From: Bradyrhizobium sp. BRP22
Lineage (GTDB): Bacteria; Pseudomonadota; Alphaproteobacteria; Rhizobiales; Xanthobacteraceae
Direction: 5' to 3'
Assembly (NCBI RefSeq): GCF_020194175.1
Contig: NZ_JADYVX010000026.1
Span: 1-64,000 of the forward strand
DNA: 64,000 nt
The notes below the pieces were generated by a model that was given only the letters and a program-made list of their open reading frames with translations, was not told the DNA's origin and did no database searches. Both the position numbers and the translations under genes were made by a program. Positions 43,666 to 53,104 of this stretch are shown here, in pieces; within the stretch, counting starts at the first letter, position 1, and each line of letters begins with the position of its first letter.

Positions 43666-44510
43666 TCCTGTTCCCTGATCGCTGCCGCCACCCGCAACGC
43701 TTGCACGGTTTCCGCAACATCGTGGGCGCGGATGATCTGCGCGCCGCCTTGCGCGGCGATGAGATGCGCCGCGATCGAGCCGCCGATGCGCTGGTCCGGC
43801 TCCGACGGCGTCACGGTGCTGATGAAGCGCTTGCGCGAGGCGCCGACGAGAAGCGGCAGGCCGAACGCGCGAAGCTCGGCAAGCCGCGCCAGCACCATCA
43901 TGCTCTGCTGCGGCGTCTTGCCAAAGCCGATGCCGGGATCGAGCACGATCTGGTCGGCCGAAATCCCGGCCTTGGCGGCGATGTCGAGCGAACGCGCGAA
44001 GAAGGCCGAAAGATCCCGCATGATATCGATTGATGGATCGGCGCGGTCGCGGTTATGCATGATGATGACGGGCACGCGCCGCGCGGCGACCAGCGGCGCC
44101 ATGCCGGCATCACGCTGCAGGCCCCAGACGTCGTTGGCGATGAGCGCGCCGTGATCGAGCGCCCATGCCACCACTTCCGATTTCATGCTGTCGATCGACA
44201 CCGGCACGCCGAGCGCGACGACTTCCGCCAGCACAGGCTGCAAGCGCCGCAACTCCTCCTCCGCCGAGACCGCCTGGGAGCCGTAGGGGCGGGTGGATTC
44301 GGCGCCGATATCGATGATATCGGCGCCTTCGACGACCATCCTGCGGGCTTGGTCGAGTGCCTGCTCAGGTGCCGTAAACCGGCCGCCATCGGAAAAGGAA
44401 TCGGGGGTGACATTGAGCACGCCCATCACGGCCGGATAGGGCCGGGATAGCAGCGCCGGCAGCACCGCAGTCCCGCCGGAAGGGACATCCCTTTGCATCG
44501 CAGCAATCAT
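43662..44510 (-). CDS. folP: Dihydropteroate synthase (sulfonamide target)
   Basis: 282 residues. The DHPS signatures are intact: MGVLNVTPDSFSDGG, GADIIDIGAESTRP, VSIDSMKSEV, LIANDVWGL, LDPGIGFGKTPQQSM, and LVGASRKRFI near the C terminus. It joins p-aminobenzoate to the pterin pyrophosphate. It is the first gene of folP-folB-folK, with its ATG at 44510. Confidence 0.96.
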   Translation of the reverse strand: MIAAMQRDVPSGGTAVLPALLSRPYPAVMGVLNVTPDSFSDGGRFTAPEQALDQARRMVVEGADIIDIGAESTRPYGSQAVSAEEELRRLQPVLAEVVALGVPVSIDSMKSEVVAWALDHGALIANDVWGLQRDAGMAPLVAARRVPVIIMHNRDRADPSIDIMRDLSAFFARSLDIAAKAGISADQIVLDPGIGFGKTPQQSMMVLARLAELRAFGLPLLVGASRKRFISTVTPSEPDQRIGGSIAAHLIAAQGGAQIIRAHDVAETVQALRVAAAIREQE

Positions 44511-44565
44511 GCGGTCGCTTTGCGCGTCCTGCAGCGGCGAGTCAAGCCGGGAATAGCTAGCCGGC

Positions 44566-44973
44566 TCAGTAAGTGATCTTGGGCGGCAATTTGCGCGCGC
44601 GCTCGATCAATAGCTCGACCGATTTCTCCGAAGGCAGGACACGGACGAGCTTACGCCTGGTGTTCACTTCCTTCATGTTCTGCGCAAGCCGCGCCGGATT
44701 GCGCAGCGCGAGTTCGCGAACGGTGGTGACGCCGGCGGCACGCACCAAACCGACCTTCGCCTTGCCCATCCCGGGAATACGCATGTAGTCGGAGACGTTG
44801 GCCCATTCGAGCAATTGCTGCTCGCTGATGCCGGTCTTGGCTGCGAGCGCCTTGCGGCCCTTGACGGTGCGGGCGGCCTCCAACAGTGCGTCCGTGGTGC
44901 GAATGCCCTGAGCCTTCAATTTCGAGGCGCAATAGGCGCTCAAACCTTCGATCTCGGAAAGAGGATATGTCAT
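44566..44973 (-). CDS. DUF4332 domain-containing protein (helix-hairpin-helix-like)
   Basis: About 135 residues from ATG 44973. The sequence has two helix-hairpin-helix-like segments: LSEIEGLSAYCASKLKAQGI and MRIPGMGKAKVGLVRAAGVTTVRELA, the usual DUF4332 layout. The family resembles DNA-binding HhH modules of ligases or polymerases, but no activity is established. The C terminus is basic (VRVLPSEKSVELLIERARKLPPK). It lies 55 bp upstream of folP on the same strand, perhaps cotranscribed. Confidence 0.82.
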   Translation of the reverse strand: MTYPLSEIEGLSAYCASKLKAQGIRTTDALLEAARTVKGRKALAAKTGISEQQLLEWANVSDYMRIPGMGKAKVGLVRAAGVTTVRELALRNPARLAQNMKEVNTRRKLVRVLPSEKSVELLIERARKLPPKITY

Positions 44974-45010
44974 GATGTCTGGTATTGAATGACTCAACCT
45001 GAGGGTGCGT

Positions 45011-45376
45011 TCAAGCAAATTGGCTGAGCCCTGGGGTCCCCGCGACGATCTCGCCCATCTGATCCGCTCCGAGTTTGTCGCGCCCGAACCGGAAAAGTTC
45101 ACGCGCAATCTTCTGAACCTCATTCATGCTGAGGCCGAGCGCCATCAGCCTGGTGCCGACAGCCATCAATCCGCCGCCCATCAATCGCACGAGACCTGCG
45201 CTGCTGTCCGAAGCCGCAATCGCCGCTTCCGCGCCCGGAATCTGGTCGATCAGCGCTTCAACCTGGCTGGATGGCCCCTCCCGACGGAGGAAACCCAGAA
45301 CTATGCCGACGGCTTTTTCGGCGATAGCGTTATCGATGCCGGCCTCGGCGGCCAGCCGTCCAACCAGTTCGTCCAT
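45011..45376 (-). CDS. DUF2267-like small protein
   Basis: 121 residues. The N terminus MDELVGRLAAEAGIDNAIAEKAVGIVLGFLRREGP is amphipathic-helical, followed by a glycine-rich part (LMGGGLMAVGTRLMALGL) and a conserved tail FGRDKLGADQMGEIVAGTPGL. I associate this pattern with small DUF2267/DUF2780-type proteins of unknown function, common in Bradyrhizobium. It lies 37 bp upstream of the DUF4332 gene on the same strand. Confidence 0.7.
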   Translation of the reverse strand: MDELVGRLAAEAGIDNAIAEKAVGIVLGFLRREGPSSQVEALIDQIPGAEAAIAASDSSAGLVRLMGGGLMAVGTRLMALGLSMNEVQKIARELFRFGRDKLGADQMGEIVAGTPGLSQFA

Positions 45377-45723
45377 CTTGCCCCGCCCTCAGCCGGCTTG
45401 CCGCCGGACCTTCCTTGGGAATTGATCTTGAGCGCCCAGGATACGAATTACAAGCGAGGAGCGCAGATGATCCCGCTTTTCGTCTTCATCACAGGCGAAG
45501 TGTTGCAGTAATGCAAGAGTGTACATGCAAACGGCGTTGTTCTATCGCGTTGCGTCATCGCCTTTTGAACGGCTCGCAAGCGAAAAAGAAGATGAGACGT
45601 GTTGCAGCCGGGCAGCAAAAAAAGCGCTGCCGGCGCTTGACAGTTTCAATCGATGGGCAAGATGCAATATGATGGACGCGTTCGGCGAAGATAGCTTCCC
45701 GATACGCGCGAAGAGGCGATGCG
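45377..45723. other. Divergent intergenic region
   Basis: 347 bp between the DUF2267-like gene and the HerA-like ATPase gene. I see a TTGACA at about 45638 without a matching -10 at normal distance, and a GCGCTGCCGGCGC hairpin just before it. A 14-codon frame with a good ribosome site (starting near 45467) is too short to call. Confidence 0.4.
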
Positions 45724-47346
45724 ATGGCGACTTCCGATAACAAGATTGCCGATACGGATGAGAAGATCTTTATCGGCAAGGGCGAACAGGCGGCGTGGCT
45801 GACGCTTGCGCTCGCCAATCGCCACGGCCTTGTCACAGGTGCGACGGGAACCGGCAAGACCGTCACGCTGCAGGTGATGGCGGAAGGATTTGCGCGCGCC
45901 GGCGTTCCGGTTTTTGCTGCTGATATCAAGGGCGATCTGTCCGGGATCGCCGAAGTCGGTGAGCCCAAGGATTTCATTGTCAAGCGCGCCAGCGAGATGG
46001 GGCTGAAATTCCAGCCGGACCAGTTCTCGACGGTGTTCTGGGACGTGTTCGGCGAGCAAGGGCACCCGGTGCGCGCCACCGTCACCGAGATGGGACCGCT
46101 GTTGCTGTCGCGGATGCTTGATCTCAACGATGTCCAGGAGGGTGTTCTCAATGTCGCGTTCCGCGTCGCGGACGAGAACGGACTTACGCTGATCGACATG
46201 AAGGATCTGCGCGCGCTTCTGGATGCGATCGTGCCATCGGGCGGCAAGAAAGCCGCCGATGACGAGGAGGATCCGCTGGAGCCGATCCGGAAAGCCGCGC
46301 AGAGCTTCGGCAATGTCAGCAAGGCGACCGTCGGAACCATCCAGCGCCAGCTCCTGGTGCTGGAAAATCAGGGCGGCGCGAAATTCTTCGGCGAGCCGGC
46401 ATTGACGCTGAAGGATTTCATGAAGACCGACGGCGACGGCCGCGGCATGATCAACATCCTGACGGCCGATAAGTTGATGCAGAGCCCGCGGCTCTATGCA
46501 ACCTTCCTGTTGTGGATGCTTTCAGAATTGTTCGAAGAATTGCCGGAGGCCGGCGACCTGCCGAAGCCGAAGCTGGTGTTCTTCTTCGACGAGGCGCATC
46601 TCTTGTTCAACGATGCGCCGAAGGCGCTATTGGACAAGATCGAGCAGGTGGTGCGGCTGATCCGCTCGAAAGGCGTCGGCGTCTACTTCGTGACGCAGAA
46701 TCCAATCGATGTGCCGGACAAGGTGCTCGCGCAATTGGGCAATCGCGTGCAGCATGCGCTACGCGCCTTCACCCCGCGCGACCAGAAGGCGGTCGCTGCC
46801 GCCGCGCAAACGTTCCGGCCCAATCCCAAGCTCGATACCGCGCGCGTGATCATGGAACTCGGCAAGGGGGAAGCGCTGGTGTCCTTCCTCGAAGGCGGCG
46901 GCACGCCGTCGATGGTCGAACGCGTGATGATCCGGCCACCGTCGGCGCGGATCGGGCCGGTCACGCCGGAAGAGCGCAAAAAGATCATCGACGCGAGCCC
47001 GTTCAAGGGCAAATATGACACTGCGGTCGATTCAGAGTCCGCCTACGAGATGCTGCAGAAGCGGATCGAGGGCACGGCGGTCACGGCAGACGGTCCGGAG
47101 GCCGGCGGAGGCGGCGGCATTCTCGGCCAGATCGGCGATATCGCCGCCACGATCTTCGGTACCAATGTCAAGCGCGGCAGGCTCTCGACCGGCCAGGTCA
47201 TCGCGCGCAACGTCACCCGCTCGGTCACCAACAAGGTGATCGGCGGCATCGTGGCCGATGTCGGCAAATCGGTCGGTGGTCAGATGGGCGGCTCGATCGG
47301 ACGCGCGCTGGTGCGCGGCGCGCTCGGCGGGCTGCTGCGGCGGTAA
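45724..47346 (+). CDS. DUF853/HerA-like ATPase
   Basis: 540 residues. P-loop NTPase of the HerA/FtsK branch: Walker A GATGTGKTVTL near residue 39, Walker B LVFFFDEAHLLF, and GVGVYFVTQNPIDVP with a sensor position. The C-terminal third has a glycine-rich region (GGGGGILGQIGDIAATIFG) and a helical tail with repeated Gly (GQMGGSIGRALVRGALGGLL). Annotated relatives are 'DUF853' or 'helicase HerA-like' proteins; a DNA translocase role is inference. No nuclease partner (NurA) lies nearby. AGAGGCG precedes the ATG. Confidence 0.88.
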   Translation: MATSDNKIADTDEKIFIGKGEQAAWLTLALANRHGLVTGATGTGKTVTLQVMAEGFARAGVPVFAADIKGDLSGIAEVGEPKDFIVKRASEMGLKFQPDQFSTVFWDVFGEQGHPVRATVTEMGPLLLSRMLDLNDVQEGVLNVAFRVADENGLTLIDMKDLRALLDAIVPSGGKKAADDEEDPLEPIRKAAQSFGNVSKATVGTIQRQLLVLENQGGAKFFGEPALTLKDFMKTDGDGRGMINILTADKLMQSPRLYATFLLWMLSELFEELPEAGDLPKPKLVFFFDEAHLLFNDAPKALLDKIEQVVRLIRSKGVGVYFVTQNPIDVPDKVLAQLGNRVQHALRAFTPRDQKAVAAAAQTFRPNPKLDTARVIMELGKGEALVSFLEGGGTPSMVERVMIRPPSARIGPVTPEERKKIIDASPFKGKYDTAVDSESAYEMLQKRIEGTAVTADGPEAGGGGGILGQIGDIAATIFGTNVKRGRLSTGQVIARNVTRSVTNKVIGGIVADVGKSVGGQMGGSIGRALVRGALGGLLRR

Positions 47347-47391
47347 TATGTATTCCCGCCGCGACCTGCCCACGATTCCTGGAACGAGCTT

Positions 47392-48723
47392 GTGCTGAGA
47401 TATCCATCGCTTCGGGCGCCGCTCGACATCCTGTTTTTCCTCGCCTGTATCGCGCTGACCGCCGACGTGCTCGTTCCCGAGATTTTCGGGCACGGCAAAA
47501 CCAAGGATTATCCGCTCTGGTATTGGGCCGGACAGCAGGTGCTGCAGGGCAAGGATCTCTATCCCGCCGATCCCCGCACCTACTTTGATTTCATCTACCC
47601 GCCGCTGCCGGCAGTGCTGCTTGCCGCGCCGAGCTACTTCGGCAAGATCGCGCTCTATCTCGCGCTCTGCCTGCTCAACATCATCGCGTGGTGGATGAGC
47701 GCGCAGTTGTCGCATGCGATGGCGGGATCGGGCCGCAAGCCGGGCTGGCTATTGGAGGCGCTGCCCGGCTTGGTCACGCTGACGTTTGTCTTCGATATGT
47801 TCGATCTCGGCCAGCCGAACCTGATCCTGCTGGCGATGATGCTGTACGGATTCTGGCTGTTGCGGCTGAAGCGGCCGTGGTTCGCGGGAAGCATGTTTGC
47901 GCTGGCGACGGCGATCAAGGTGTTTCCGGTGGCGGTATTGCCCTATCTGATCTGGCGCAGGCACTGGACGGCGGTTGCGAGTACGCTCGTGTTTCTCGCC
48001 GTGTTCCTGTTCGTGCTGCCGGCGCCGTTCCGCGGCTTCCAGCACAACGTCACGGAACTGAAGACCTGGTATCAGGGCATGGTCGGCTCGAGCTCGGAAA
48101 AAGGCTTCGGCCAGCGCGACGAGCAGAACTGGTCCTGGGTCAACCAGTCGATCATCGCGATGACGCATCGGCTGACGCGCCCGGTCAACTACAACCAGGA
48201 TGATCCGTTCAAGGCCAAGCCGGCGCGCTACATGAACGTCGTCGATCTCGACTTCAGGACGTCGAACCTCATCGTGCTCGCGATCTCGCTCGCGCTCGGT
48301 CTCGGCTATATCGCGGTGATGCCATCGGCATCGCGCCGCACCGAGAAATCCGATGCGGAGGAGATCGGCATCCTGTTCTGCTTGATGACGGTCGCCTCGC
48401 CGCTGGCCCGGCAATACTACTTCCTGTGGCTGTTCTTTCCGATGACCGTCCTGATGCATCGCGCCGCCTATGATCCGCGGCCGGCGGTCAGGACCGGGAC
48501 GTGGATCCTGCTGGCGCTGGCGGGCTGCCTGCTTCTCTTGTCATTGCCGCTATTTCCGATCGATGTGCAGGCCTATGGTAACAATCTCGTGGCGACCATC
48601 GTGCTCGCGGCCGGATTAGTGTGGCATATGCAGCATCCGCCTGCGGCCGCCGGCGCTTTGCCTGCCGCGGAAGCCGAGCTAGAACTTGCTGACAACAGCG
48701 CCCACAGCCAGGGAATTCAGTGA
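47392..48723 (+). CDS. Membrane glycosyltransferase, GT87/DUF2029 type
   Basis: 443 residues, GTG start at 47392 preceded by GGAACGAG. About ten membrane segments. The first luminal loop carries YPADPRTYFDFIYPP, the position of the catalytic acidic residue in polyprenyl-phosphate-sugar dependent GT-C enzymes; SMFALATAIKVFPVAVLPYLIW is a DUF2029-typical stretch. Such enzymes add sugars to lipids or polysaccharides outside the inner membrane. It overlaps the next gene by one base (TGATG), suggesting coupling with a dipeptidase that has no evident biochemical link. Confidence 0.85.
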   Translation: MLRYPSLRAPLDILFFLACIALTADVLVPEIFGHGKTKDYPLWYWAGQQVLQGKDLYPADPRTYFDFIYPPLPAVLLAAPSYFGKIALYLALCLLNIIAWWMSAQLSHAMAGSGRKPGWLLEALPGLVTLTFVFDMFDLGQPNLILLAMMLYGFWLLRLKRPWFAGSMFALATAIKVFPVAVLPYLIWRRHWTAVASTLVFLAVFLFVLPAPFRGFQHNVTELKTWYQGMVGSSSEKGFGQRDEQNWSWVNQSIIAMTHRLTRPVNYNQDDPFKAKPARYMNVVDLDFRTSNLIVLAISLALGLGYIAVMPSASRRTEKSDAEEIGILFCLMTVASPLARQYYFLWLFFPMTVLMHRAAYDPRPAVRTGTWILLALAGCLLLLSLPLFPIDVQAYGNNLVATIVLAAGLVWHMQHPPAAAGALPAAEAELELADNSAHSQGIQ

Positions 48724-50126
48724 TGTCCAATCCGAAGCTTCAGTCGGTCCTCGACCGCATCGACGCCGATTTCGACAACAGCCTGGAGCGGCTGTTTTCG
48801 CTGCTGCGGATCAAATCGATCTCGGCCGATCCGGCCTTTGCGGCTGACTGCAAGGCCGCGGCAGAGCATCTTGCCAAGGACATCGCGACGCTCGGCTTTT
48901 CGGCCGAGGTCAGGCCGACCGCGGGCCATCCGGCGATCGTCGCCAAGGCCAATGGCAGCGCGGATGGCCGTCCGCATGTGCTGTTCTATGGCCACTACGA
49001 CGTGCAGCCAGTCGATCCGCTCGATCTCTGGCATCGTCCGCCGTTCGAGCCGGTCGTCACCGATCATGCCGACGGCCGCAAGATCATCGTTGCGCGCGGC
49101 GCGGAGGACGACAAGGGCCAGTTGATGACCTTCATCGAAGCCTGCCGCGCCTGGAAGCAGGTCGCGGGCTCGCTGCCGGTCGACATCACCATCCTGATCG
49201 AGGGCGAGGAGGAAGTCGGCTCGAAGAATTTCGTGCCGTTCCTGGAAGCGAACAAGGCGGAGCTGAAGGCCGATTTCGCGCTCGTGTGCGACACCGGCAT
49301 GTGGGATCCGAACACGCCGGCGATCACCACCTCGCTGCGCGGCCTGGTCTATGACGAGGTCAAGATCAAGGCCGCCAACCGCGACCTGCACTCCGGCGTG
49401 TTCGGCGGCGGTGCGCAGAATCCGATCCGCGTGCTGACGCGCATTCTCGGCGGCCTGTTCGACGACAATGGCCGCATCACCATCCCCGGCTTCTACGACG
49501 GTGTGAAGGACCTGCCGGCGGATGTCCTCGAGCAGTGGAAGAAGCTCAACCTCACGGCGGACAGTTTCCTGAAGCCGATCGGGCTTTCGGTCCCGGCCGG
49601 CGAGAAGGATCGTCTGTTGATCGAGCAGATCTCCTCGCGCCCGACCTGCGATATCAACGGCATTGTCGGCGGCTATATCGGCGAAGGTTCGAAGACGGTG
49701 ATCCCGTCGCTTGCCTCGGCCAAGATCTCGTTCCGCCTGGTCGAGGGGCAGGATCCCGCCAAGATCCGAAAGGCGTTCCGTGATTATGTGACCGCGCGTA
49801 TCCCGGCTGATTGTTCGGTCGAATTCGGCGACCATTCCAGCGCGCCCGCGATCGCGCTCGACTGGAACATGAAGCCGCTCGCGGCCGCCAGGCGCGCGCT
49901 AACCGAAGAATGGGGCAAGGAGGCGGTTCTGATGGGATCAGGCGCATCGATCCCGATCGTCGCCGATTTCAAGCGCACGCTCGGCCTCGATTCGCTTCTG
50001 GTCGGCTTCGGGCTCGACGACGACAACATCCATTCGCCGAACGAGAAATACGACCTCAAGAGCTTCCACAAAGGCATCCGCTCCTGGGCACGGATTCTCG
50101 CAGCGCTCGCTGAGGCACCGAAGTAA
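48723..50126 (+). CDS. M20 family dipeptidase
   Basis: About 467 residues from ATG 48723. Zinc ligands and catalytic residues can be seen: LFYGHYDVQPVDP (His, Asp), ARGAEDDKGQLM (bridging Asp), LIEGEEEVGS (catalytic Glu pair), VCDTGMWDP, and HSPNEKYDLKSF near the C terminus (last His). This is the M20C-like 'dipeptidase' group, longer than the N-acyl amidohydrolases such as the one at 2011-3183. It probably cleaves dipeptides in the cytoplasm. A strong terminator follows within 25 bp. Confidence 0.92.
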   Translation: MSNPKLQSVLDRIDADFDNSLERLFSLLRIKSISADPAFAADCKAAAEHLAKDIATLGFSAEVRPTAGHPAIVAKANGSADGRPHVLFYGHYDVQPVDPLDLWHRPPFEPVVTDHADGRKIIVARGAEDDKGQLMTFIEACRAWKQVAGSLPVDITILIEGEEEVGSKNFVPFLEANKAELKADFALVCDTGMWDPNTPAITTSLRGLVYDEVKIKAANRDLHSGVFGGGAQNPIRVLTRILGGLFDDNGRITIPGFYDGVKDLPADVLEQWKKLNLTADSFLKPIGLSVPAGEKDRLLIEQISSRPTCDINGIVGGYIGEGSKTVIPSLASAKISFRLVEGQDPAKIRKAFRDYVTARIPADCSVEFGDHSSAPAIALDWNMKPLAAARRALTEEWGKEAVLMGSGASIPIVADFKRTLGLDSLLVGFGLDDDNIHSPNEKYDLKSFHKGIRSWARILAALAEAPK

Positions 50127-50149
50127 ATCCGCACGCGCCTCACAAAGCT

Positions 50150-50180
50150 AAAACGCCGCCCGGGATTGGGCGGCGTTTTT
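50150..50180 (+). terminator. Rho-independent terminator
   Basis: Stem AAAACGCCGCCC (50150-50161) pairs with GGGCGGCGTTTT (50168-50179), six-base loop, ending in five T. It ends the GT87-dipeptidase transcript. Its A-rich left side could also serve leftward transcription. Confidence 0.88.
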
Positions 50181-50233
50181 ATTCGGTCGTGCAGAGGTTG
50201 TTGGCGACAACCTTACACGAAAATCCCGAAAAT

Positions 50234-51013
50234 TCAATTCCTGTAGCTCGGGTCGATGCGGTCGAGCTTGCGGAGCAAAGGCGGCCAGACCAGCGTCGTC
50301 GAGCGCAATTCGGCGCGGTCGGGATTGGACAGTAGCGTGGTGTTCTTGTCGATCACGGACTGCTCGACCGGGTAGACGGTCGGGCCGAGCATGCGGGTGC
50401 GCACCTGCATGGTGCAGGCCCGCTCCAGATGGTACATGCGCTCGAACGCGGAGGCGACTGAGCGGCCGACCGTCAGCGTGCCGTGGTTGCGCAACAGCAT
50501 ATGGTTCTTGTTGCCGAGGTCGCGCTGCAGCCGCGGCCGCTCGTCATGATCGAGCGCGATGCCCTCGTAATCATGATAAGCGAGATCGTGGGTGACGAGC
50601 TGGGCGGTCTGGTTCAGCGGTAGCAGCCCCTCCGGGCAGCTCGAGACTGCGGTGCCGTCGGGCGTGTGCAGATGGAGCACGCAGCCGGCGTCCTCGCGCA
50701 CCTCGTGGATGGCGGAATGGATGGTGAAGCCGGCGGGGTTGATGTTGTAGTCGGTCTTGGACAGCAGGTTGCCGTTGAGATCGACCTTGACCAGGCTGGA
50801 GGCTGTGATCTCCTCGAACATCAGGCCGTAAGGATTGATCAGGAAATGATGCTCCGGCCCGGGCACGCGCGCGGAGATGTGGGTGTCGACGAGATCGTCC
50901 CAGCCATAGAGCGCCACGAGGCGGTAACAGGCGGCAAGGTTGACGCGCTGTTGCCACTCGGCATCCGTCATATCGGACGGCACTTCCTTCAGGCGGGCTT
51001 CCGCTGGCGACAT
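50234..51013 (-). CDS. Class II aldolase/adducin family protein
   Basis: About 259 residues from ATG 51013, with AGGAGAAG upstream. The aldolase II fold is shown by NLAACYRLVALYGWDDLVDTHISARVPG, LINPYGLMFEEITASSLVKVDLNG, the zinc-binding HLHTPDGTAVS and the second zinc His in LLRNHGTLTVG. The family includes L-fuculose-phosphate aldolase and ribulose-5-phosphate epimerase as well as proteins without known activity. The adducin-like subgroup seems the better fit here. The substrate is unknown. Confidence 0.87.
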   Translation of the reverse strand: MSPAEARLKEVPSDMTDAEWQQRVNLAACYRLVALYGWDDLVDTHISARVPGPEHHFLINPYGLMFEEITASSLVKVDLNGNLLSKTDYNINPAGFTIHSAIHEVREDAGCVLHLHTPDGTAVSSCPEGLLPLNQTAQLVTHDLAYHDYEGIALDHDERPRLQRDLGNKNHMLLRNHGTLTVGRSVASAFERMYHLERACTMQVRTRMLGPTVYPVEQSVIDKNTTLLSNPDRAELRSTTLVWPPLLRKLDRIDPSYRN

Positions 51014-51122
51014 GACCGGCTTCTCCTGTGTGTCGATTTGTCGGCGCGAAGCGTAACCCTGCCGCTGGCCAGCAGCAAGGCGGCTTCGGCGTGACTGATA
51101 TGCGGTGTCGCCGCGCGGAAGC

Positions 51123-52772
51123 TCAAGGGGCAGGGATTGCAAGCAGGCTCGAGATGCTGCGGCCGCGGATGTCGTAGACGCGGGCGAACACGACGTCATC
51201 GCGCTTGATCTCGACCAACACGGGCGCGGTCAGGCCCTTGCAATAGAACTCGCCGAGCGTCATGGCGAAATCGGCCGACTGGCTGTCCCAGCCGATCGTG
51301 AAGTCCGGGCCGAGCGCGACCTGCGCCGGGCGCTGCGGCCCGCAGACGGCGACCTTCCATTTGCGGTTGTGCGGCGGAATTTCCTGCCGCTCGATCAATT
51401 GCTCGCGCAGGTCATCGGACGCCTGCTTCAGGGCAAGGCCCCAGTAATCCAGCATGAACAGGTCGTCGGCACCGCGGACGGTGCCGGCGATATGGTTGAA
51501 GTGGGTATATTGATAGGGATGGAGCCGGATCATTTCGCTGAGCGGCAGCAGCAGGCCGAAGGTGAAGATGGCGAGCCCCACCGGCTGCCAGCTCCGCCGC
51601 TTTTCGCCGAGCCAGTCCATGGTGCGCGCGAAGGCATAGCCCGCCAGCACGGCCATCGGCGGAATCACGAAGATGAAATGGCGGATGCCGTTGTAGAGCG
51701 CCGGCCGCTTCACCATGGCGATCACCAGCGGCAGCGTTGCCGCCAGCGTCAGCATCAGCAGGATCGTCTTGCGCCGCGCCGTGACATCGGCGCGCGACAG
51801 CGATGTCAAGCTCATGACGACCCCCGCAACCAGGAAGCCCAGCAGCACTTCGGGAAGCTGCAGCGCGAACAGCGTCGGCAGATAGGACCACGGCATATCC
51901 GGCACCGAGACCAGTGCGCCGTCGAACATCTCCTTCCAGGGCTTTTCGAAGAAGTGCGAGAAATAGGTGACGGCCTGAAGCGGGTGGCCCGGTTCCATGA
52001 TCGACCACGGCCAGATCAAGCCCATCACCAGATAGCCGAAGATCAGCGCGGGCAGCAGCACATAGACCACATGGACGAAGCGATGCGCCGCCTCGCGCGG
52101 GCCCTGCTTGCGGATCTCCTCAAGCAGCAGCGGCAGGAAGCCGACCGCCGCATAGATCAGCGCGAGTCCGCCGAGAACGCGGCAGCCGAGTGAAAGCCCG
52201 GCGCCAAATCCGACGATCAGGATGGTGCGCGGCGAGGGCGCCGGATATTCCTCGGCAAGGCGCACAAGGCCCATCAGCAGGATCGCCATTGCCACCGCGA
52301 ATGGCGCATCCTTCGGATTCATGAACATGTGGCCGTAGAAGGTGGGGCACAGCGCGAGCAACAGCAGCGCGGCGAGGCCGGCGAGCGGGCCGCCCACCCG
52401 GCGGCCGAGCCGCCACGTGACCGCGAGCCCGATCACGCCAACGACGGCGCCGAGCAGCCGGCGGGTCTCGAACAGTTCGAGCGGGATGACCTTGTGCAGA
52501 AGCGCCGCGGCCATGTCGAATCCGCCGCCATACATATAGAGATTGGCGAACGACAGCGCGCCGGTGTCCTTGAAGCCGGAACCGTACATGCGCAGCAGGA
52601 GATCGGCATATTCGGCGTGGGTGTAGTCGTCCCAGCCCAGCCCGTAATCGCGGAATGTGAGGCCCGCGATCAGGGCGACCGCGCTCAGTACGACGATCGC
52701 GAGATCATCGCAGGTCTTTTCCACCGAGCGCCGCGCGGGCGTTTCGATGGCAGAAGTCGTGATGGATGACAT
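51123..52772 (-). CDS. Membrane glycosyltransferase, GT39-like (PMT superfamily)
   Basis: 549 residues with about eleven hydrophobic segments. The first periplasmic loop has the double acidic motif GLGWDDYTHAEYADLL, typical for the catalytic base of GT-C enzymes such as protein mannosyl- and lipid A arabinosyl-transferases. Further conserved pieces are CPTFYGHMFMNPKDAPFAVAMA and KRPALYNGIRHFIFVIPP. The soluble C-terminal tail of about 110 residues (from LKQASDDLREQLIERQ) is probably periplasmic. Acceptor and donor are unknown. It is the second GT-C enzyme in 5 kb. Confidence 0.85.
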   Translation of the reverse strand: MSSITTSAIETPARRSVEKTCDDLAIVVLSAVALIAGLTFRDYGLGWDDYTHAEYADLLLRMYGSGFKDTGALSFANLYMYGGGFDMAAALLHKVIPLELFETRRLLGAVVGVIGLAVTWRLGRRVGGPLAGLAALLLLALCPTFYGHMFMNPKDAPFAVAMAILLMGLVRLAEEYPAPSPRTILIVGFGAGLSLGCRVLGGLALIYAAVGFLPLLLEEIRKQGPREAAHRFVHVVYVLLPALIFGYLVMGLIWPWSIMEPGHPLQAVTYFSHFFEKPWKEMFDGALVSVPDMPWSYLPTLFALQLPEVLLGFLVAGVVMSLTSLSRADVTARRKTILLMLTLAATLPLVIAMVKRPALYNGIRHFIFVIPPMAVLAGYAFARTMDWLGEKRRSWQPVGLAIFTFGLLLPLSEMIRLHPYQYTHFNHIAGTVRGADDLFMLDYWGLALKQASDDLREQLIERQEIPPHNRKWKVAVCGPQRPAQVALGPDFTIGWDSQSADFAMTLGEFYCKGLTAPVLVEIKRDDVVFARVYDIRGRSISSLLAIPAP

Positions 52773-53104
52773 GGCTACTGGTGACCCGGCGTCCCTCGGC
52801 CCTGATGGCGCTTTAGGGCCTCATTCCCCGGCATCCATATAGCGCAGTTCCATTACCGAGTAATTGGGAATTGTGGCGTAATTTACTGATGCGTCGCAGC
52901 AATTTGGCATCAATTGGTAGCCGGTAAATTTACGGGGACCGTGGCCGGGCGGCCAAAGGAAGAGCTGGAGGCAGGGTATCTCATGGTTCAAGATCCGGGA
53001 TAGGAACCGTCTCCGGAATTGTTGGTTGGCGATGCACATAATATGACGGTATCGTGGCATTGGGGGCCGGCGCAAAGATTTGGCGCGGTTTTCGGGGGAG
53101 TTCG
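52773..53104. other. Divergent intergenic region
   Basis: 332 bp between the GT39-like gene and the Pro-rich membrane protein gene. The middle part (about 52850-52930) is AT-richer, with TTTACTG...CAATTTGGCATCAATTGG, the likely promoter zone. No gene is supported. Confidence 0.4.

Noticed and set aside
45467..45511. 14-codon frame starting MIPLFVFITG with a good ribosome site
   Set aside because: Too short to distinguish from chance; nothing in its context suggests a leader peptide.
51105..52193. Plus-strand frame of 362 codons opposite the GT39-like gene
   Set aside because: Its translation is hydrophilic His/Gln/Arg-rich, the usual complement of a membrane protein gene.
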